A stretch of 38,152 nucleotides of DNA from an uncultured Lactobacillus sp. (GTDB lineage: Bacteria > Bacillota > Bacilli > Lactobacillales > Lactobacillaceae), in NCBI GenBank assembly GCA_946487795.1, contig CAMLUN010000007.1, positions 1 through 38,152 of the forward strand. Reading direction: 5' to 3'. Shown here piece after piece: positions 33,890 to 38,152 of the stretch. Positions within the stretch are counted from its first letter, which is position 1. Each line of letters begins with the position of its first letter. Position numbers and translations under genes: made by a program. The notes below the pieces were generated by a model. The model was given only the letters and a program-made list of their open reading frames with translations. It was not told the DNA's origin and made no database searches.

Positions 33890-34456
33890 ATGAAATGGTC
33901 AATAGTAGAGTTACATCGTTATTCAGATGAACCGCTACACATTCAGACAACCCTCGATTTAAACCAGATCTTAACAACATCATTTCCGGACACCATCTTG
34001 GCTGTTCAACCAGTTAAGGTTGATGGATATGTTAGTTATGATCAGGGGGATGTTACCATTAGTACTCATGTACAGACAACGGTAACTGTGCCTTCTAGTC
34101 GATCATTAACACCCGTAGCATTGCCGCTTGATTTTTCGTTTACTGAGACATATGTAGATGATCCTGCACACCTTTCTCGTTATGAAGATGATGAGGATAA
34201 TGATGCGATTGTCTTTGTCTTAAAGCACGGTGAAAAGATTGATTTTGATGAAGCCGTGGCCGAAAACATTGTTGAGCAGATCCCGCTACGAGTTCTTTCT
34301 GATGATGAACGTGATGGTAAGTCATTACCAAACGGGAAAGGCTGGGAAGTTATCACTGAAGATGACTATAAAGCTAATCAGCAGAATGCTAAAAAAGTTG
34401 ATCCACGTCTCGCTAAGTTGAAAAAACTATTTCCTGATCAGGATGAAAAAAAGTAG
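33890..34456 (+). CDS. yceD: YceD family (DUF177) protein
   Basis: 188 residues of the DUF177/YceD family, which is almost always found just before rpmF and is linked to 23S rRNA or 50S formation; the biochemical role is not settled. The N-terminal beta-rich part is followed by an acidic stretch (YEDDEDNDAIVFV) and the conserved IVEQIPLRVLSDDE. The C-terminus is basic (DPRLAKLKKLF), the family's ending. GGAGG precedes the ATG. It has a consensus promoter and leads into rpmF. Confidence 0.92.
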   Translation: MKWSIVELHRYSDEPLHIQTTLDLNQILTTSFPDTILAVQPVKVDGYVSYDQGDVTISTHVQTTVTVPSSRSLTPVALPLDFSFTETYVDDPAHLSRYEDDEDNDAIVFVLKHGEKIDFDEAVAENIVEQIPLRVLSDDERDGKSLPNGKGWEVITEDDYKANQQNAKKVDPRLAKLKKLFPDQDEKK

Positions 34457-34508
34457 CGGACGGTTAACAACCATTTGTGGATAATTAATTTCTTAGGAGG
34501 TGTCAAAC

Positions 34509-34688
34509 ATGGCTGTTCCAGCACGGAAGACTTCAAAGACTAAGAAGCGTATGCGTCGGGGTCACATTAAGTTGAGTGTACCTGGTCTTGCACCTTGCCC
34601 AAACTGCGGTGAACTTCGCAAGTCACACATGGTATGTCCAAATTGTGGCTACTACGATGGCAAGCAAGTTGTTGATACTAACAACTAA
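34509..34688 (+). CDS. rpmF: 50S ribosomal protein L32 (bL32)
   Basis: 59 residues, [17 protein letters not shown] at the start. It is the zinc-binding (C+) form: CPNC and CPNCG pairs are present. A GTG at 34500 would add three residues, but AGGAGG (34495-34500) places the start at ATG 34509. Co-transcribed with yceD and closed by a terminator. Confidence 0.97.
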   Translation: MAVPARKTSKTKKRMRRGHIKLSVPGLAPCPNCGELRKSHMVCPNCGYYDGKQVVDTNN

Positions 34689-34701
34689 CATCAATATTAA
34701 G

Positions 34702-34747
34702 AAAGATCCTTTTCTAGGCGCCGGACCTGAAAGGGTCTTTTTTTATT
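34702..34747 (+). terminator. Terminator after rpmF
   Basis: AAAGATCCTTTTC pairs with GAAAGGGTCTTT with a small bulge and a G-U pair, then a long T-run. Confidence 0.88.
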
Positions 34748-34821
34748 TTTAAAATTTAATTTATTACGTGAGAATTACTTCAAACATCATCATATTAAGG
34801 CTGGGGTTTATTAGAGAATTG

Positions 34822-34830
34822 TGATAAAAT
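34822..34830 (+). promoter_or_regulatory. Probable extended -10 promoter of the two-component operon
   Basis: TGATAAAAT extended -10, 53 bases ahead of the response regulator start; no clear -35. The remaining 34748-34882 spacer shows nothing else I can name. Confidence 0.45.
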
Positions 34831-34882
34831 TATTGTGTTTTATTAATGTACGAAATAAGAATTAATTGTGTAGGTGAAAGCA

Positions 34883-35569
34883 ATGAGTCGAATTTTAATT
34901 ATTGAGGATGAAGAAAACTTAGCAAAGTTTGTTGAAATGGAGCTTAAGCACGAAGGTTATGAGACTGATGTTGAATTAGACGGTCGTGCAGGACTACAAG
35001 CAGCTCTCAACCAGGACTTTGATCTAATTTTACTTGATTTAATGTTGCCAGAGTTAAACGGGATAGAAGTTGCTCGACGGGTTCGTGAATTAAAGAATAC
35101 ACCAATTATTATCATGACTGCTCGGGACTCCGTGATCGATCGGGTATCTGGCTTTGACCATGGTGCAGATGATTACATTGTAAAGCCATTTGCAATCGAA
35201 GAACTTTTGGCCCGTGTTCGTGCTTTGTTACGGCGAATCAATATTGAAGATAGCAGCAACAAGGAACACCAGACGACTGTCCAATATAAGGATTTAACAA
35301 TTGAAAAGGAGAATCGGGTTGTTCGTCGTGGCGATGAGGTAATCAACCTTACTAAGCGAGAATATGAACTTCTTCTGATCCTAATGGAAAACATTAATGT
35401 TGTAATGTCACGGAAAGAACTACTGAGTAAAGTTTGGGGCTACGATTCTAAGGTTGAAACTAACGTGGTTGATGTTTATATTCGTTATTTACGGAATAAA
35501 ATTGACCGACCTGGTGAAAAGAGCTACATTCAAACGGTTCGGGGTACAGGATACGTTATTCGTTCCTAG
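34883..35569 (+). CDS. OmpR-family response regulator, ArlR/CovR-like
   Basis: 228 residues. The receiver domain has the acidic pair in IIEDEEN, the phosphate-accepting Asp52 in LILLDLMLPELNG and the Lys of DDYIVKPF. The C-terminal winged helix ends ETNVVDVYIRYLRNKI and TVRGTGYVIRS, a form shared by ArlR of staphylococci and CovR of streptococci. Those systems control surface and virulence or adhesion genes; the targets here are unknown. I start at ATG 34883 (AGGTGAAA upstream) rather than GTG 34874. The kinase gene follows after 9 bases. Confidence 0.93.
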   Translation: MSRILIIEDEENLAKFVEMELKHEGYETDVELDGRAGLQAALNQDFDLILLDLMLPELNGIEVARRVRELKNTPIIIMTARDSVIDRVSGFDHGADDYIVKPFAIEELLARVRALLRRINIEDSSNKEHQTTVQYKDLTIEKENRVVRRGDEVINLTKREYELLLILMENINVVMSRKELLSKVWGYDSKVETNVVDVYIRYLRNKIDRPGEKSYIQTVRGTGYVIRS

Positions 35570-35578
35570 GATTGACTG

Positions 35579-37087
35579 ATGGAAAAATCACAAAAACAAA
35601 AGAAATTTTTCTCGCTAAAATTAAAATGGGCGCTAGGAACTTCTATTGGTTCTTTCTTGATTTTTTGTATGGTAGCGATGTCGCTGTTTAGCGCTTTTAC
35701 CCAAAACCTCTTAAATTCTGAGCGTGAGTTGCTGAATTCAGGAATGAACGTGATCAGTCAGCAGTTAGGACGCAGTAATACAACTTTAAACAAGACGGGG
35801 ATTAATAACATTATTATCCCTGAACATGAACGAGATGATTTTGTCAATGGTCAGCGTTATCGACGGCCAATCATTCAAGAATTAAGTGACTCGCATCTGA
35901 TTGTTAATATCTATACTCCTAATAAGCAGAATATCTTTAGTACCGGAAAACCGCTAAGTCACGCTCAATTCTCACAGAGTAAACGGATTAGAGAGGTTTC
36001 TGGTCCTGAACATAATGTTCTTGCTGGAACACAGGCAATATACTCTAATAGGGGTCACAAGTTAATTGGTTACTTGAAAGTAGAAAATAGTCTAAATGCT
36101 TACTATAAGAGCTATAATCAGTTCAAATTAGTTTGCTTCTTTGCAATGTTACTGGTGATCTTAACAAGTGGGTTACTAGGTTATTTCTTATCCTACTTCC
36201 TTCTTCAACCATTAGGTGACATTCACGATACGGTAAAAGAAATTAGTAAGGACCCAACAAAGAATATTCGGGTACCCGTAACGGGAAGAAATGATGAGTT
36301 AGCAGAATTGACTGCAATGTTTAATGAAATGCTGGACCGAATGCAACGGTATATCGATCAGCAATCGCAATTTGTTGGCGATGTGAGCCATGAGTTACGA
36401 ACACCGGTAGCAATTATCCAGGGGCACCTAGAAATGCTTCAACGTTGGGGAAAGGATGATCCTCAAGTGTTGGCAGAGTCATTAAATGCTTCTCTTGCTG
36501 AAACAAAGAGGATGAAGAACCTGGTTCAAGAGATGCTCGATCTGAGTCGTGCGGAACAGGTTGAAATTAATTTCCGTAACCAACGAACGGTTGTTAATGA
36601 TGTGGTTCATCAAGTATTTAATAACTTTAAAATGCTGTATCCAGAGTTTACTTTTACTTTGGATGACGATCTTCATTCGCCAGTTATTAGCGACGTTTAC
36701 CGTGATCATCTTGAACAAGTGCTAGTAATTCTCTGCGATAACGCGATTAAGTATTCGCAGGATCGGAAAGAGATCCATATTTCGCTTTCTCGCGGAATGA
36801 ACACTGTTGAAATTGGTGTTCAGGACTTTGGTGAGGGGATTGCTCCAGAAGATATTAAGAAGGTCTTTGACCGCTTCTACCGGGTTGATAAGGCTCGCAG
36901 TCGCAAAAAGGGTGGTAATGGTTTAGGACTTTCTATTGCCAAGCGATTGATTGAAGGCTATCACGGTTCAATTACCCTTGAAAGTTCGTTGGGGGCTGGC
37001 TCGATCTTTCGGATAATCTTACCAATCGTTGAAGATGACGATATAGAAGACGACCAAGCAAAAACTGATCAACAAGATAATAATTAG
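35579..37087 (+). CDS. Sensor histidine kinase, ArlS/CovS-like
   Basis: 502 residues. Two membrane helices (about 16-38 and 182-208) flank an extracellular sensor loop of about 140 residues. Then come a HAMP linker, a HisKA domain with phospho-accepting His271 in DVSHELRTPVAII, and a HATPase domain with the N box CDNAIKYS and glycine boxes DFGEGI and GGNGLGLSIAK. HLEMLQRWGKDDP is strikingly like ArlS. The C-terminal tail is acidic. Partner of the response regulator upstream; a terminator follows. The signal sensed is not evident. Confidence 0.93.
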   Translation: MEKSQKQKKFFSLKLKWALGTSIGSFLIFCMVAMSLFSAFTQNLLNSERELLNSGMNVISQQLGRSNTTLNKTGINNIIIPEHERDDFVNGQRYRRPIIQELSDSHLIVNIYTPNKQNIFSTGKPLSHAQFSQSKRIREVSGPEHNVLAGTQAIYSNRGHKLIGYLKVENSLNAYYKSYNQFKLVCFFAMLLVILTSGLLGYFLSYFLLQPLGDIHDTVKEISKDPTKNIRVPVTGRNDELAELTAMFNEMLDRMQRYIDQQSQFVGDVSHELRTPVAIIQGHLEMLQRWGKDDPQVLAESLNASLAETKRMKNLVQEMLDLSRAEQVEINFRNQRTVVNDVVHQVFNNFKMLYPEFTFTLDDDLHSPVISDVYRDHLEQVLVILCDNAIKYSQDRKEIHISLSRGMNTVEIGVQDFGEGIAPEDIKKVFDRFYRVDKARSRKKGGNGLGLSIAKRLIEGYHGSITLESSLGAGSIFRIILPIVEDDDIEDDQAKTDQQDNN

Positions 37088-37093
37088 ATGGTA

Positions 37094-37133
37094 GGCACCA
37101 AATATCTGAATTTCATTCAGTATTTGGTGCTTT
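37094..37133 (+). terminator. Terminator of the two-component operon
   Basis: GCACCAAATA (37094-37103) pairs with TATTTGGTGC (37120-37129) with an inner CTGAA/TTCAG helix, then TTTT. Confidence 0.9.
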
Positions 37134-37196
37134 TGTCATAGTAATCGTTAACTAGGAATGATTATTAAAAGACTATTTGCCATTATCTTTCGAATT

Positions 37197-37272
37197 ATTG
37201 TTCAACAATTTACAAAATTAATGTCACCTGTACAAAAGTGACTAAATTAGGCTTATAATGTAAGCGGATAAC
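37197..37272 (+). promoter_or_regulatory. Permease promoter with two palindromes and a cre-like site
   Basis: The -10 is TATAAT at 37254-37259; the -35 is weak. Upstream are a perfect palindrome ATTGTT-C-AACAAT (37197-37209) and an inverted repeat GTCAC-N10-GTGAC (37223-37242), both placed where a regulator could act. TGTAAGCGGATAAC (37259-37272) resembles a CcpA cre site at about 12 of 14 relaxed positions. Only the -10 is firm; the operators are candidates. Confidence 0.5.
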
Positions 37273-37312
37273 TTAATATTTTTAAGGAATTGGAATAAGG
37301 AGTTGAAGATCC

Positions 37313-38152
37313 GTGGCGACGGAAAAGAAAAAATTAATCACGACACCAACGCTGGTCTTGATGATCATTTCAACCATCTATGGGTTTGGAAATGTTTCTA
37401 TTGCCTATGCTCAGATGTCGTATGCAGGAATGTTTTGGTATATTATCGGAGGAATTTGTTTCTTCTTCCCGTGTTGTTTAATGATGGCCGAATATGGTTC
37501 AGCATTTAACGAAGCAAAGGGGGGAATTTATTCCTGGTTAGCAGGTTCAATTGGTGAAAAGCTAGCATTCATTGGGACGTTTATCTGGCTTGCTAGTTGG
37601 GTTCTCTGGATTGTTTCAAGTGCTTCACGTCTTTGGATTACATTATCAGCGTTACTCTTTGGGCGCGACACTACTCAAAGTTGGCACATTGGTTCTTTGG
37701 GTTCGACGCAATTAATTGGTATTTTGGCAATTATTTTTGTGATTGTTGTTACCTGGTTAAGCTCGCGGGGAATTAATGGGATTACCAAGATTAGCTCATT
37801 TGGTGGTGCGTTCATGATCATAATGAACTTTATCTTTATTTTTGCCAGCCTAATTACGATTGTTGCAAATCATGGTGTTCCGGCACAGCCAATTGACGGA
37901 ATTAAGACATTCTTTGTATCACCTAATCCATCATTTCAAACGCCGATTGCAATTATTTCATTTGTTGTTTATGCGATCATTGCATATGCAGGAATGGAAA
38001 ACCTTGGTGGGGTTACTGACAGTATGAAGAACCCTTCAAAGACTTTTCCTAAAGGGTTGACTATCGGTGCTGTCTTAACCATTGGTAGTTACGTATTAAT
38101 GATTGTTATGACTGGATTTAGCGTAAATTATAACCAAGTAATTGCTAAATTA
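37313..38152 (+). CDS. APC family amino acid permease, YjeM-like (C-terminus beyond the window)
   Basis: 280 residues visible, open at the window end. It starts at GTG 37313 with AAGGAG 10 bases upstream; ATGs do occur downstream in frame but only inside the first membrane helix. At least seven membrane segments are seen. The N-terminal half has LVLMIISTIYGFGNVSIAY and FFPCCLMMAEYGSAF, then KGGIYSW, a run I associate with the glutamate/GABA-type transporter YjeM; later YAGMENLGGVTDSMKNP is the APC helix-6 region. The substrate is probably an amino acid, unidentified. It follows the sensor kinase terminator and has its own promoter. Confidence 0.88.
   Translation, partial: MATEKKKLITTPTLVLMIISTIYGFGNVSIAYAQMSYAGMFWYIIGGICFFFPCCLMMAEYGSAFNEAKGGIYSWLAGSIGEKLAFIGTFIWLASWVLWIVSSASRLWITLSALLFGRDTTQSWHIGSLGSTQLIGILAIIFVIVVTWLSSRGINGITKISSFGGAFMIIMNFIFIFASLITIVANHGVPAQPIDGIKTFFVSPNPSFQTPIAIISFVVYAIIAYAGMENLGGVTDSMKNPSKTFPKGLTIGAVLTIGSYVLMIVMTGFSVNYNQVIAKL

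Noticed and set aside
37303..37509. A 68-codon open frame at the start of the permease region
   Set aside because: It is out of frame with a much longer membrane-protein frame starting at GTG 37313 that runs to the window end with clear APC motifs and a ribosome site.
1..38152. A new defence, mobile or biosynthetic system
   Set aside because: I looked for clustered unknown genes, repeats, transposase or integrase motifs and unusual base composition, and found none. Almost every gene belongs to a known core family in conserved order.

Overview
This window is a stretch of core chromosome from a low-GC Gram-positive of the lactic acid bacteria. The best guess is a heterofermentative Limosilactobacillus (L. 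reuteri/L. vaginalis-like). The reasons are the gene families, the Bacillus-like synteny blocks, heavy use of CGG/CGT arginine codons, and the style of the leaders and terminators. The genus is inferred from pattern memory, not from a search. I see no rRNA, tRNA, insertion sequence, phage gene, CRISPR array or toxin-antitoxin pair, and no new multi-gene system. The interest lies in details of otherwise conserved genes and leaders.

Layout. (1) 1-1777, minus strand: a ThiD/PdxK-type kinase, translationally coupled to a lactate/malate dehydrogenase that is cut by the window edge. (2) 1870-3869: an arginine T-box leader and argS. (3) 3926-6138: a class A penicillin-binding protein with an odd Trp-rich tail. 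(4) 6163-15279: a block like the Bacillus yheA-yhaO-yhaN-prsA-hit-ecsAB region, then trmB and a YneR-like gene. It covers DNA-end processing, export folding and the Ecs transporter. (5) 15298-19718: a PepSY-like membrane protein (minus), a YtpP-like thioredoxin, YtpR, murC, a BI-1 membrane protein and a DUF1275 membrane protein (minus). (6) 19802-26794: polA-mutM-coaE-nrdR-dnaB-dnaI, a tightly packed replication and repair operon. (7) 26817-28217: the infC-rpmI-rplT operon behind an L20-type attenuator. (8) 28310-33812: yqeG-yqeH-yhbY-nadD-yqeK-rsfS-yqeM-tmcAL, a ribosome-assembly, NAD and tRNA-modification operon with most genes overlapping or nearly touching. The aroE found between yqeH and yhbY in Bacillus is absent. 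(9) 33832-34747: yceD-rpmF. (10) 34822-37133: an ArlRS/CovRS-like two-component system. (11) 37254 to the end: a YjeM-like amino acid permease, cut by the window edge.

Regulation. Two premature-termination leaders are visible, the T-box for argS and the ribosomal L20-type leader for infC. Most other promoters I could place have an extended -10 (TGN before TANNNT) with a poor -35. The two ribosomal-protein promoters have textbook TTGACA-17-TATNNT spacing. Terminators are strong hairpins with U-tracts, and several lie between convergent genes and could work both ways.

Points that merit a second look: infC appears to start at an AUA codon. DnaI has lost the cysteines of its N-terminal zinc module. 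The edge dehydrogenase has Arg where lactate dehydrogenases have the specificity-setting Gln. PBP1A carries two 22-residue Trp-rich repeats. The YneR-like protein has no cysteine.
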